From the NCBI GenBank assembly GCA_019828595.1, contig JAHQRK010000045.1, positions 124,001 through 188,000 on the forward strand: a stretch of DNA of 64,000 nucleotides, in the 5' to 3' direction. Numbering within the stretch: position 1 is the first letter of the stretch; every line of letters begins with the position of its first letter. The stretch comes from Aphanomyces cochlioides. Taxonomy: Eukaryota; Oomycota; Saprolegniomycetes; Saprolegniales; Verrucalvaceae. Of the stretch, positions 1 through 10,775 are shown piece by piece. The notes under the pieces are model-generated. The model saw only the letters and a list, made by a program, of their open reading frames with translations. It was not told the origin of the DNA and ran no database searches. Both the position numbers and the translations under genes were made by a program.

Positions 1-690
1 GAAGAGCCCTGGTCTTGCTAAGTCTTCTGTGTAAAATGAAATATATCGACAAGGTTTCTACTGTAAAAGGCAGTCGTGCAGCAATAATTTATCCAAGACG
101 GGGGATGTTGTGACTCGACATGTTTTCTACTTCAAAAGTCTATAATGTATGTACTATGGGAGGCAAAATTGACACTACACTTTACAGTTCTGCAAAGTGT
201 ACTGTTTGTACTGTAAATGTATTGTAAACTTTTACAGTACGTACTGTTGCGAACTCTATTGTCTTTTCGATTCAAATTTCGAATCGCCGGTTGATTCAAT
301 CGATTTTACAAATCGATTTGTGTGTGTTTTGACGTGTGTTTGTCGTGTATTTTAGCATTACTAAATACACCTTAGTAGCTATTATTTAGCATTCCGATGT
401 GTGAACTACACCAATTATCCGGATTTTAGCATAATTATGTCCGGATAAACTCTGAATTCCGGTTAATTTGACAAATAACCGGATATTTATCGATTCCAAA
501 AATGAAGAAATCGGGATAAAATTCGAGTTTTTGCCCGAAAAGACAATACTTCCATATTTTATATCCATAATGGGGTTAAAGAGATGTGGCTTTTTGATTT
601 GGTGGCATAAACACGCATCCGGATAAACAGTTATCCGGATGATCAGCGACTTCAATGCCGTTCACTATTTACAATTCCGTGGTCAAAACC
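1..690. other. AT-rich intergenic stretch with ATCCGGATAA motifs
   Basis: No convincing gene is seen. The stretch has repeated TTTACAGTA/TACTGTAAA words near 180-240. TTATCCGGA at 415-423 and ATCCGGATAA near 618-640 face each other and could be the ends of a small non-autonomous element. The same word recurs near 6945, 15780, 15945 and 61110. The last part should hold the COX15 promoter. Confidence 0.3.
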
Positions 691-2232
691 ATGATGTTGG
701 CTCGCGTTGCGCCGCGCCGTCTGCCGATGGCTGTACGCTCTTCTGTACGCTTTTCTCTATCTATATTCATTCATCTAATGTTTTTACAACTGTAGATCCA
801 TCAAACCGTTGCCTGTCGCTCGCCAATGCCGTTTGTTTTCAAACCGAAATACATGGTACTGCACTCCTCAAACTCACGTGAATCATCATCCTGCGTAGAG
901 CTTGAATGCACCAAAGGCTGCAACGCTCGAAAATATTGCTGCAAACCGACCGATTGCATGGTGGCTTTTTGGCTGCGCTGGTATGGTCGGCGCCATGGTC
1001 GCTGTTGGTGGCGCCACGCGATTAACCCGCTCTGGCTTGTCCATGGTGACTTGGAAACCCCACGGCGGTCTTCCTCCCATGAACGATGAAGAATGGGCTG
1101 CGGAATTTGAATTGTACAAGCAGTTCCCAGAATACAAGCAACGCAAACACATGACGGTCGACGATTTCAAAGAGATTTACTTCTGGGAGTACAGCCACCG
1201 AATGCTTGGCCGCACGGTCGGGCTCGCATTTGCAGCTCCGTTGGCTTATTTCTTGCTGCGCAAGCGTATTCCACGTGAAATGTACGGCCGTCTCGGTTTT
1301 CTCTTTGGACTTGGCGCGTTCCAAGTACCTCTCTCCCACTATAAATCGATATTTATCTAAGGTCTGGTAGGGCGGAATTGGCTGGTGGATGGTCAAGAGT
1401 GGCTTGGAAGACCGCGATTTATCCGACCGCAAGGAAGTTCGCGTGAGTCCTTACCGTTTGGCAACGCATGTATGCCTTTTCCAATGGATGTGACTTGGAT
1501 TGAATATTTTGGATGTCTAGCTGGCCTTGGCATTTACGACTTGTGGTCTCTTGACGTGGACTGCTCTCGGCGTGACTTCGCCTTCGTTGGAGACCAACTT
1601 CAAGATGATTCAAGACACGATTACCCCCGATGGACTGCAAAAATTGACTCAAGTTCGCAAATGGTTGCATCGTTCGGCGTCCGTCTTGGCCTTCACGATC
1701 GTTTCTGGCGCCTTTGTCGCTGGTATTGATGCCGGCATGGCTTTCAACACATTCCCCAAAATGGGTGCTCAATGGATCCCCGACGATTTGTTTGAAATGG
1801 AGCCATGGCATCGCAACTTCTTTGAAAACACGCCACTCGTCCAACTTGACCATCGTGTTTTGGCCATGACGACACTCGCTGGGTACGCCACTCCACATGA
1901 AACACTGGTTTTCATTTAGATATTGTAGTATCACTGGCGCCTATGCAATTGCTCGTCAACCCAATGTCTGGTGGCAAATCCCTAAGCAAGCCAAGACTGC
2001 ATTGAATCTCAACATGGCTGCTGCTGCTGGCCAAGTCTTGTTGGGCATTACCACGCTGATTAACTGCGTGCCGATTCCACTAGCAATTGCGCACCAAAGC
2101 GGCGCCCTCGTCTTGATGACATCGACGGTTTACACGCTCCACTCGTTGCGATTTGCAAGACCACTTGGCTACAAATGGGCAAAGACGATCAAGCCAGCCA
2201 AAGACGTTGTGAAGGATGCTGTCAAGGCGTAG
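691..2232 (+). CDS. COX15: Heme A synthase (COX15/CtaA family), mitochondrial, six exons
   Basis: COX15 oxidises the C8 methyl of heme O to make heme A for cytochrome c oxidase, in the mitochondrial inner membrane. I read six exons: 691-744, 796-830, 901-1324, 1371-1469, 1521-1882 and 1929-2232. The introns (46-70 bp) all begin GT, end AG and keep phase, giving about 425 residues, a normal length. The start at 691 gives an arginine-rich leader (MMLARVAPRRLPMAVRSS) typical of a mitochondrial presequence. All four family histidines are visible, in WEYSHR, RLATH, LDHRVL and IAHQSG, as is the conserved QGGIGWWMVKSGL. Exon boundaries are inferred from frame and homology. The first two introns are the least certain. 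An inverted, intron-containing copy of the 3' end lies at 7312-7684. Confidence 0.93.
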
Positions 2233-2774
2233 CTCCTTTATCTTGCCATGACCTTGTCGAGTTTTAAGCTTGTGCATAGAGAAAGAGCACTTGAATACAC
2301 TTGATCCCAACATTCATATTGGAAATTCGACGTCTTCAGCGCACAGCATCTAAGGTGCTGCATCATGATGCTTCTTGCCTCTGAATCTCAAAGCATTCGC
2401 ACGACGGTTCTCTGTCAAACGCAAGGTCGTGAGAATGAGTATAAGACTTGCACACAACGAATCGCTTTTCCAAGTAAGACAGGTCATGAAATCGTGGACA
2501 TAAGGAAACTCAAACATCGCCCACATTCCGTAGCGCAATGAAGAACATCGCCATTGAGATAGGCGCCGCCGTGTGACTTGAGCAACTCAATGCTCGTAGC
2601 GCAAATCAAAGTCGCAGCAAGTTTATCTTCTACTCAACCAATTATTTGACTTGCGAATATTGACGGCAACCATTGCAAAAAGCTTGCTATCGAAAGACTT
2701 TGAGCTCACTGTAGGTGCAAATACTCAACGACGACGCAGTAGACGACGATTTAAATGCATCCTAAGCGCTCTAC
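2233..2774. other. Gene-free stretch downstream of COX15
   Basis: No coding feature is supported. The first 70 bp after the COX15 stop (to about 2300) are copied in inverted orientation at 7312-7390. That places this 3' flank inside the duplicated segment. Confidence 0.4.
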
Positions 2775-3744
2775 TCAATCAGCTTTGTGACTTATAAATA
2801 TTGAGTGCAACCACGTTATGCCGTAGGTGAACTGGACCAGTGAAGCACCTCCGAGCTTGGAGACAGTTAGGAGTCTTTCATAGGCAGCCACAGTGATGAT
2901 ATCAACGGCCGGTTGATCCAAGAACGATTTCGCTCTTGTCTCCTGCGTCCAGTCGGCATCAACTGTCGCCCTCACGTGGTTCATTGGAGGTTGCATTCTC
3001 GCCACCACCACGCTATCCGCCCCGCGAAATCCAATCTGGCAGATATCGCTAAGGAAGGATGTGGTCTTCGCGCTATTGTGGACCCACAAGTTGTGCTCGT
3101 CCGCCGTCGATTGTCACAAAATTCTTGCGCACACGCTAGGTTTGGCGTCGTCAATTGCATCTGGCGTGCTAACGAAGTGTGGCAAAAGTGGATTATGTAC
3201 CGAGAGCTTACAATAGCCATATCCTTCGTAAGTAGCGCCCGCCTGGAGGAATTAGCTTGATACCGGTGGGGATGCCCTGAACACACGAGACACTATGCAT
3301 CACGCCACATCTAGCGGAAGTTCTACAAGCTTTCATCTCAGGACAGAGTGACGAGATAGCGCTCTCATATGCAATACGGAAAAGTTGGATGGTCGCGCAT
3401 TCCCGCCGGAGACTCGCAAACCCGCGAAATCTCGCATTTCTGGCTTCTAGCGTCGTGAAATGCAAGCCCTCTGGTACCATGCTCTGGACCACAAAATTCT
3501 GGTGTACACTGTTTATCTTCAAGAAATGAAAATGGATGGCCAGTGCACGACTTGCCGGCGGAAATGGAAAAAGCCGTGTTGACGAGGAGATTTTGCGCCA
3601 TACTGGCGCAATTATACGTCGGTTCTTCGCCCTGAGCATGGGAAAGAAGTCATTGATCCAAGTTTCCTCGTCGTTCTCAAGCAAGGGTTTCTTTGGGGCC
3701 ATGTTCAGATGCAGGCTTGACATCTTTGGCCTACTGCTGCACAA
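2775..3744 (-). pseudogene. Remnant of an unidentified gene, inverted paralogue of 11985-12770
   Basis: The minus strand carries pieces of one protein in several frames. One piece ends in MAQNLLVNTAFSISA (about 3600-3550). Another contains TQETRAKSF and VDIITVAAYERLLTVSKLGG (about 2960-2840). Both pieces have close matches in the plus-strand remnant at 12340-12690 (MAQNLLVNIAFYISA, TQETRANSF, VDIITVAAYASLLAVAKLGG). The two remnants face each other about 9 kb apart and therefore derive from one ancestral gene. Frame changes and stops break this copy. The partner copy has tetratricopeptide-like helices before the shared part, which are missing here. I do not recognise the family. Confidence 0.5.
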
Positions 3745-4017
3745 GCATTTAGCTCAACTATTGCGTACAAACGACAGTCCACGGCGTGAAAAACGCTCGT
3801 GGTGGAAAACACGGAACACAAAGACAAGGATAGCAACAGTTTGCAGGAGAAAGCGCGAACAGAAGGGGGCAAACAGACTTGGCTTCCTCGGAAAGATTGG
3901 AAGCAGTGGGCAACGCAATCCAGTGAAAATGCTCACGTTGATAATCCTCGATGCATGTCCTCTGCGAGCAAAAGCAAGAACAAAACGTAATCCAGCGTGT
4001 TAAAGACTGTATCAGGG

Positions 4018-4734
4018 CTAGCGTGGTCGTACAATCTGGCTCTCAATGTCGAGGGTAACGGAGTTTTGTCGGCTAAGGCGACCCGAGTTTTGTGGGCTAA
4101 GGCGACCAGAGTTTTGACGGGTAAGTTGAGCCGAGTTTTGCCGGCTAGGAGGACGACTCCCGTTGTTTTGGCTCGAGGCAGCTCCGGGGTTTTGTCGTCC
4201 GTTGGCAGCATTTCTTCGGGCCAAGCGCTCATCGATCTTTCTACCAATCTTGCCTCCCACCCCCTGGCCAATGCCTCTGCCTGTTGCTCCACCCACGGCC
4301 GTGCCCACCATTACACCTGTCACCGCACCCAAGTGAGCGGAGGCTCCATCTGAGGCATAAAGCCTAGCACCTCCGGTACCCATGGCCACCGCCCCAGCGG
4401 CCGCACCGCCAACTGTACCAACTCGGCCGCCGATCTTACGTCCCATTTCTTCATACCTTCCCGCCAGCTTGCGGCTAATGGCCTTCAGTTCTCTGGCAGG
4501 GGACGATTCCGACTCTTCTTGGTTTGCAGCTTGATCTGGACGATTTCTCTTGGCATTCTTGCAGTCTTTTCCTCCCTTTTGCGTCTTCCCTTCGCCTTTC
4601 AGAGCGCGTTCACCGTACAAGACAGAGTCAATGGCGACTTGTCCATGCGCCATCATAACTGGCGAGTCTTGGGGACGCTGTTTGAACGCCACGGCGGCAC
4701 ACGAAGTCAGCGCAAGGGCGACCAAAAGTCGCAT
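4018..4734 (-). CDS. Secreted glycine-zipper protein with C-terminal RQNS repeats
   Basis: An uninterrupted 238-residue frame. Residues 1-16 (MRLLVALALTSCAAVA) form a clear signal peptide. The middle (about 85-165) is rich in G-x-x-x-G spacing (GGRVGTVGGAAAGAVAMGTGG, VGTAVGGATGRGIGQGVGG), the pattern of a glycine zipper that can pack in membranes. The tail holds tandem eight-residue units of the type RQNSGRLS, ending in a conserved TLDIE. The R-x-x-S spacing looks like a kinase site, though a secreted protein may never meet one. Two paralogues lie in the window: a broken copy at 8005-8690 and one at 24139-24693 that lacks the repeat tail. The function is unknown; a surface or secreted role is inferred from the signal peptide only. 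Confidence 0.75.
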   Translation of the reverse strand: MRLLVALALTSCAAVAFKQRPQDSPVMMAHGQVAIDSVLYGERALKGEGKTQKGGKDCKNAKRNRPDQAANQEESESSPARELKAISRKLAGRYEEMGRKIGGRVGTVGGAAAGAVAMGTGGARLYASDGASAHLGAVTGVMVGTAVGGATGRGIGQGVGGKIGRKIDERLARRNAANGRQNPGAASSQNNGSRPPSRQNSAQLTRQNSGRLSPQNSGRLSRQNSVTLDIESQIVRPR

Positions 4735-4939
4735 CGTGCAAGTTATTTCTTGGTGGCAATTGACACAATGATAAGTGAATGGAAGTGTGTTGTCTCAAGC
4801 ACAACAAGCACCAGATGCGATTCCATGGTAGGTGCTTTTGCATTTGACTGGAGAGAATGTCACTCACGAAGAACCATACGAGGGGGGACAGTTGCTGAAG
4901 GTTGTAGGACTATTATATACTAGTACTAGTATTATTATA

Positions 4940-5153
4940 TTGTGCTTTTGATACAAAATTGTGAGGAACGGTTAGAACGGGCTTCTCTGATTGGCTAAAA
5001 TTAAAAATTAAAAATTATTCAGCCAATCAGAATCGATCAGCCACCTAACTCACGCAAAACACACACTGACACACATCACTCCAGTATGATGAAATCGATT
5101 TGAAAATGAATTCGCTTTTTGGTCAAAACCACAAATTTGGTTGAAAATGACAA
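4940..5153 (-). repeat. MITE family 1, full copy (214 bp) with TA duplication
   Basis: The copy begins TTGTGCTTTTGATACAAAAT and ends TTTGGTTGAAAATGACAA, with TA on each side (4938-4939 and 5154-5155). Other copies lie at 38827-39033, 41448-41663, 56411-56656 and in part at 57155-57303. The TA duplication and lack of coding capacity fit a Tc1/mariner-mobilised MITE. Here it splits a segment whose paralogue near 9020-9110 is uninterrupted. Confidence 0.85.
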
Positions 5154-6779
5154 TAGTACAACAATTCACATCCAGCGAGTGAGGGAAAATGAAATGGATG
5201 CGAGAGGCTGGAGGACACTATCCACAGGGATTTCTGTCCTTCCACGAGCAGCAATTGTTCTCTCGAGAAATGCAATTTGGATGGTAAACTTAGAACTTAT
5301 GCGCTTGAGATGAAATTTGGTCTGTTGAAAATGGCGTACATGGAACATCCGCTTCTCCCCACTGAGAGACTTCGAGGGGCATTGATGGTCTGACGATACA
5401 TTTTCTGCTGCATTCATTTCAGAGATTCCGACCCAAATAGAGAGTCGTAATCTGTCGTTCATTGTGGATTGTCGTCGAGTCGCAATCTGCACCCACTTGA
5501 TGAAGGCTCCGCCTCTTGATCTCGCTCGTGATTGCTACGCTGCTTGTTGTGGCTGAAAATCAACTTCACCAGGTATCTGAGCGCAGTATGGCCGACGATT
5601 GCCCTCGGGAAGATGTGAATGCCTCAAAACCCAGAGTGAAAGCACAAGTGATCACGTCGTAGGATTCACGGTGTGGAGAAGGAACAATATGAGCAGAATT
5701 GAAATACAATATCACCCACAAAGGCACAGAGTCTTCGTTGAAGCGTCAACGCGTCAAGATGCTCGAGAGATCCCAAGTGAAGTCTCAGAGCGTCCAAATC
5801 AAGAAAGCAAGGTAAATCCAACGACGACATATTGTGCCAAAACTGGCACAATCATGTAGTGGTTCATCATGTTGTCGGCAGTCTCACTGGAACATGGTCT
5901 CGTGCGGGTATTCCTTTGAAACTGTCTGGGATTTGCCTGGGTTGACCTGGTCGTTTGCCTAGGCCATGAAGAACTCCGTGATAAAACTTCCCTCGGCTTT
6001 AGCATCCTGAGCACTGAAATGGAGCTTATGGCTCAAGACTATGAGGACAGTACGAGTCAATGGCTGGAATTTACAGAGCTCCAACTTCGTCAATATCGAA
6101 CTAGACAGCAGATACACACGAGTTCGCTTTGTCTGCGTAGCATATTGTTGGTGATTAAACATTCAACTGTAGTTTTCTCGTTCTTGCGTTGGATGTACCC
6201 GAGCGCCCCTCAAGATAAGGTCGTTTACAGGTCAATATCGGGTTAGGTGACACATTAGATCACATGACATTATTGAAGATACAGTATCTCGACCATCACG
6301 AAGAGTTAAATCGCCGTGTTTTTTTCATTCCGTAGCAATCCTCATCACGGTGGCGGCACGGCCTTCCGCCTTGCCCGATGAGAGAAAATATAATGATATA
6401 CCGTTTTGTCCACGTTGGGGGTTCCCTCCTCTGAGTCATCCGCCTGCAGAATTTTTTCCACTCGACCGCATGGGTGGATAGAAAGCTCAGGAACTGCGCT
6501 TGGTTGTATACTTTCAAGTCTTCTCACTATCCTCGCGACTTATCAATGGATAACTGCCATACGAATGCAATCGTGCTTTGAAATTTAGTCGCAAGAAGCA
6601 CCACCATACAGCACCATCCAGAATTGAGTCAGACAAGCAAATCGGACTTGGACAGTCGAGGAAAGACCTTGGATTCATAATATAGCTTTTGCCTTGAGTG
6701 CTGCAGAGCTCTCTTCTTTTAAGTGTACGTATGGGGTGGAGGGCAATAGTTTATGGGGTTTTGCATGGGTCGCACGTCC
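5154..6779. other. Gene-poor stretch with a duplicated start
   Basis: The first 60 bp (CATCCAGCGAGTGAGGGAAA and following) match 9053-9110, so this is the flank of the duplicated glycine-zipper block. A 108-codon minus-strand frame spans 5166-5492 but has no recognisable domain, and I do not call it. I see nothing else. Confidence 0.35.
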
Positions 6780-6781
6780 TA

Positions 6782-7206
6782 TGGTGCACATCAGCTGTAA
6801 AAACTGCATTGTGGCCAATTTGATCTCACATGGTTTTATTATATAACGTAGACTGTAATAAGTTAGACCTACGGATTATTGCGTTTAACCTATTTATTAT
6901 TAAACGTTATTTAGGTCTCAAGAGGTTAAACTCACCAATATGTCCGGATAAATGTCCGGATATCATAAGTATACAAACATCAAGATAGACCGATTACTAA
7001 GCATCTTCACAGTTCAAAGCACTGACGTTAAATGTCTATAACTTTTCTAGTTTTCATCGGATTGAAAAACCAAGCGATAACTTCTCTTCGTCTTGTCCAA
7101 CGTTAACGATTTTGTGGTCTTACATACCTAAAATATGCGCTTTCAAAGGACTTATAGCGATAGGCGTTAGGCTATAAATTTCGCTGTCTTCAGCTGATGT
7201 GCACCA
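6782..7206. repeat. 425-bp MITE with 16-bp terminal inverted repeats
   Basis: The ends are perfect inverted repeats: TGGTGCACATCAGCTG at 6782-6797 and CAGCTGATGTGCACCA at 7191-7206. Both are flanked by TA (6780-6781 and 7207-7208). The AT-rich interior shows no reading frame. The structure fits a Tc1/mariner-type non-autonomous element of a different family from the TTGTC MITEs. No second copy is seen in the window. Confidence 0.8.
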
Positions 7207-7311
7207 TAGCTGCTTTGCAAATTGACGTTGATTATCACATCGTCCAGTAGATAAACCAGAGGACGAGTACTGTACAGCTGTAGATGCTGTGTACCTCGAA
7301 TTCCATCATGT

Positions 7312-7684
7312 GTATTCAAGTGCTCTTTTCTCTATGCACAAGCTTGAAACTCGACAAGGTCATGGCAAGGTAAATGAGCTACGCCTTCACATCATCAAGA
7401 CGAGGGCACCGCTTTGGTGGGCAATTGCAAGTAGAATCGGCACGCAGTTAATCAGCGTGGTAATGCCCAGTAACACTTGGCCAGCAACGGCCGCCATGTT
7501 GAGGTTCAAAGCAGTCTTGGCTTGTTTGGGTTTTGTCACCAGACATTGGGTTGACGAACAATTGCGTAGGCGCCAGTGATACTACAATATCTAAATGAAA
7601 ACCAGAGTTTCGAGTGGAGGAGCGTACCCGGTGAGTGTCGTCATGGCCAAAACACGATGGTCAAGTTGGACGAGTGGCTTGGGG
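7312..7684 (-). pseudogene. COX15: Inverted partial copy of the COX15 3' end
   Basis: Read on the minus strand, this matches COX15 from the end of exon 5 through the 46-bp intron and exon 6 into the 3' flank. About 90 bp covering the last coding codons are missing near 7385. Because the intron is retained, it arose by DNA duplication and not through an mRNA copy. Several base changes and the deletion leave no usable frame. It joins directly to the second glycine-zipper block at about 7685. Confidence 0.85.
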
Positions 7685-8004
7685 GCCATCTTGTGATGCA
7701 AGCTTGACATCTTCGGCCTACTGCTGCACAAGCATCTAGCTCAACTATTGCGTACAAACGACAGTACACAGTCTGAAAGACGCTCGTGATGGAAAACACG
7801 GAAAACAAAGACAAAGATAGCAAAAGTTTGCAGGAGAAAGAGCGTGAAGAAGGGGGCAAACAGACTTGGCTTCCTCGGAAAGATGGGAAGCAGCGGGCAA
7901 CGCAATCTAGTGAAAATGCTCACGTTGATAATCCTAGATGTATGTCCTCTGCGAGCAGAAGCAAGAACAAAACGTAATCCAGCGTGTTAAAGAATGCATC
8001 GGAG

Positions 8005-8690
8005 CTAACGTGGTCGTGGAACATGATGCTCAATGTCGAGGGTAATGACGGAGTCTTGTCGGCTAAGGCTGCCAGAGTTCTGTCGGCTAAGGCTGCCAGA
8101 GTTCTGTCGGCTAAGGCTGCCAGGGTTCTGTGGGCTAAGGCGCCCCCCCGTTTTGTCAGCTAAGGCGACCCCCGTTTGGACGGGTAAGTTGAACAGAGTT
8201 TTGTCTGCCTGGGGAAGCTCCAGAGTTTGGTCGTTGATTGACAGCATTCCTTCGCGCCGCGCGCTCATCCATCTTCTGTACCAATCTTGGCTCCCAGCCG
8301 CTGGCCAATGATTCTGCCTTCTATTCCACCTCCGATCCCGCCGGCTACTGCACCTGCCGTGGCAGCAAAGGGACCTGCAGCTGCTCCCATTACAGCACCT
8401 CCGCCCCCCCAGCGACCGCACCGCCAACTGCACCAACTCGGCCGCCGATCTTACGACCCTTTTCTTCATACCTTCCCGCGAGCTTGCGGCCAATGGCCTT
8501 CAGTTGTCTGGCAGGGGACGTTTCCGACTCTTCTTGGTTCCCAGCTTTTCTTGCCGTGTTTTCGTCTCTTTTGCTTCTTCCCTTCGACTTTCAGATTGCG
8601 TTCATCGAAGACCACAGCGTCCATGGCAGCTTGTTCATGCGCCATCATTACTGGTGGTCTGCTGATTGAAAGCCATGGTGGCACACGAAG
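8005..8690 (-). pseudogene. Frameshifted copy of the secreted glycine-zipper gene
   Basis: This is a paralogue of 4018-4734. The C-terminal repeat tail reads openly (GSLSRQNS units, then TLDIEHHVPRPR). The glycine-zipper part and the N-terminal part are in other frames, and the signal-peptide region near 8690 is cut short by an indel. At least two frameshifts separate the blocks. The repeat tail has expanded at the DNA level (see 8057-8145). Confidence 0.75.
8057..8145. repeat. 24-bp coding minisatellite (3.5 units)
   Basis: The units TGTCGGCTAAGGCTGCCAGA(GTTC) at 8057-8080, 8081-8104 and 8105-8128 are identical except for one base in the third. A partial, diverged unit follows. Each 24-bp unit encodes eight residues of the SRQNSGSL tail on the minus strand. 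The near identity of neighbouring units implies recent slippage or gene conversion. Confidence 0.9.
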
Positions 8691-9127
8691 TCAGCGCAAG
8701 GGCGATCAGAGTCGCATCGTCCAAGATTCTTCTTGGGGGTAATTCATACAATGCTAAGTGAATGGACATAGCGGTTTTAAGCACAACAAGCAGACATTTC
8801 CCACGAACGCTGTTGAACCGGTGTTCGACTTTGTACTTCGACCAGATGCGATTCCGTGGTGAGCATAACAGTGGCTGTTGCCAGTTCTGTTGACCATTTG
8901 GAGCCTGTCTGCCTGGAGAATACTCTCATCCTTCAACGTTCCGTTCGTCTGTCAATCGGACGAAGAACCAAGCAGCGTGGATGGATTTGACCGGAGAGAA
9001 TGTCACACACGGAGAACCATAGCTGTTAGTTGTTGCGGGCCGCAACAACTAACATCCAGCGAGTGAGGGAAAATCGAATGGATGCGAGTGGCTGGATTAC
9101 ACTTGTTGAGATTTCTCCATTCTATCC

Positions 9128-9290
9128 TGTTGGACTGAATAGGCGTGCCCTTTGGCTCTATTAGAATAGTTTCAGTGTATGGGAGAGCGACTCTTCCGAC
9201 GGGTCGCCCGTGAGTCTTAAGCCCCCTCACCTTTTTTTTTCCTGTTCAATATAATGCACCCTTCTCTGTCTACTGTTCTGCAACTTAACA
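9128..9290 (+). repeat. Ty1/copia long terminal repeat (single copy)
   Basis: 163 bp starting TGTTGGAC and ending TTAACA, giving the TGTT...AACA ends usual for copia LTRs. It contains an AATAAT-type word and a T-rich tract. It runs straight into copia integrase C-terminal sequence instead of a primer binding site and gag, so the element is rearranged. No second LTR is seen. Confidence 0.6.
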
Positions 9291-10775
9291 AGCATGCTAC
9301 TAATCGACTCTGATGGTCAAGGAAGATTAAAAGGTTATGAGCCCAATGTTTCTGACAGTCGATCATTAAACTTTGTCAACTGCTACAAGCTTCTGTTATT
9401 CCATTCTCGAATATTTATCTGGATCAAAATGTCAAGTTCTATAATGGAAGGTAGATTGAACTCATGTCCTGCGCTTTGTCAGTTCTCAATCTGAACAAAC
9501 ATCTCCATCGCCTTTACCAAGTCATGTTTCGCTATCGCAATTGTGAGCGTCTTCGCCGTGCCCGTCAACGCAATCTTCGCCCCCGTTCTGACCAACAACG
9601 CGATGAACCAACCTAACTGAGGAAGTTACTGTTGGCAACACTCCTACCCCCACTGACAATTATGCCAATTCGAATCAGGCAACCGACCTTGCATATAATG
9701 ACCGTAGTGATGCTGATTTGTTGTTCAATGGGGATACAACTAAGACACAATTGAACCAGGAGGAACTAGACGCGTTGGAGAGTTTTGTACGCCAATTCAA
9801 CGTAAATGACATCGACGGAGACGGCGAAAGCTGCTTGGTTGACCTCAAGCCAACTCACTCCCTCGGGTCCAAGTTGATATTTAAGGCAACTGATCACGAC
9901 TTACTGAAGGTGTCCAAATTACAAAAGTGTGCCGAGGAGCTTGTTGGTGCTGAGGTGGAACAACATCGAGCTACCTGCTATAACACTGCAGTCATGGCTT
10001 CAAGCGTTCCAATTCCGAGAACTTTTACAGAAGCCATGAACTCCGAGCAGAGAGAAGAATGGAGAGCTGCAATCGAAAAGGAATTAGACTCAATCAAATC
10101 ACATGGTACTTGGAAATACGTCGAGGCTCCAATTGATTGCAAACCTTTGAAAACGACGTGGGTCTTTCGAGTGAAGGAAAACAGTGATGGAACGATTGAT
10201 CGATACAAGGCTCGACTTGTGGTTAAAGGTTTTCTTCAAGTGAAGGGACTGGACTACAATGATGTATTTGCGCCTGTGATGAGACTTGAAAGCTTACGTA
10301 CTCTGCTGGCGATTGCAATGCTCATGACTTACCTGTGGACCAAATGGATATTGATACCGCTTTTCTGAATGGAGTCTTAGAGGATACGATATACATTGAG
10401 GTGCCCGAAGGCATTTCAACGCAAGAAATCAGCAATGAGGTTACCTGGATTGGGGATCCCCCTACGAAATGCACTACGCGTAGTGTGGCATGCCTTCTGG
10501 TGAAGTCTCTATATGGATTGAAGCAGTCTCCTCGTGAATGGCACAAAGTTCTGACATTATTTCTAAGTGAGATTGGTTTTGAGAAGACAAACGCTGAGTC
10601 ATGCATCTACACTCGTCAGCAGAAGGGCCAACTTGCAATCATAGCAATTTATGTGGACGACTTAGTACTCGTAGCCGAGAATGACCAAGTCATGCACGTG
10701 CTCAAAACATCAATTAAGCAGCGCTTCTCCTCAAACGACAAGACTGAAAGGTGCTTTCTCAAGAAAAAAGCATAG
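9291..10775 (+). pseudogene. Ty1/copia fragment: integrase C-terminus, linker and reverse transcriptase
   Basis: The order is: a decayed integrase end (DSDGQG...KGY, then NIYLDQNVKFYNG in the next frame, about 9305-9450); a low-complexity linker; and a reverse transcriptase starting with EAMNSEQREEWRAAIEKELD at about 10035. The RT keeps TWVFRVK, YKARLVVKG, DIDTAFLNG and the catalytic YVDDL (about 10650). A frameshift near 10335 splits the RT. RNase H is missing: the frame stops at 10773 after AENDQVMHVLK. This is a dead retrotransposon piece. Confidence 0.85.

Larger units (their letters stand above)
7685..9060. repeat. Second copy of the 3690-4930 segment (direct duplication)
   Basis: The segment from CAAGCTTGACATCTTCGGCC (about 7702) onward parallels 3715-4930 in order and direction. 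It covers the shared 3' flank, the glycine-zipper gene, its promoter side and a common GGAGAGAATGTCAC segment. The copies have diverged by substitutions and indels. Near the far end this copy has a short palindrome, GTTAGTTGTTGC/GCAACAACTAAC (9024-9052), absent from the first copy. Confidence 0.75.

Noticed and set aside
886..1432. Long minus-strand frames opposite COX15
   Set aside because: They mirror the COX15 exons, have no domain and no matching introns. COX15 with its four histidine motifs explains the region.
8057..8145. Possible CRISPR array (24-bp repeats)
   Set aside because: The units are directly adjacent with no spacers and encode the RQNS protein tail. The organism is eukaryotic.
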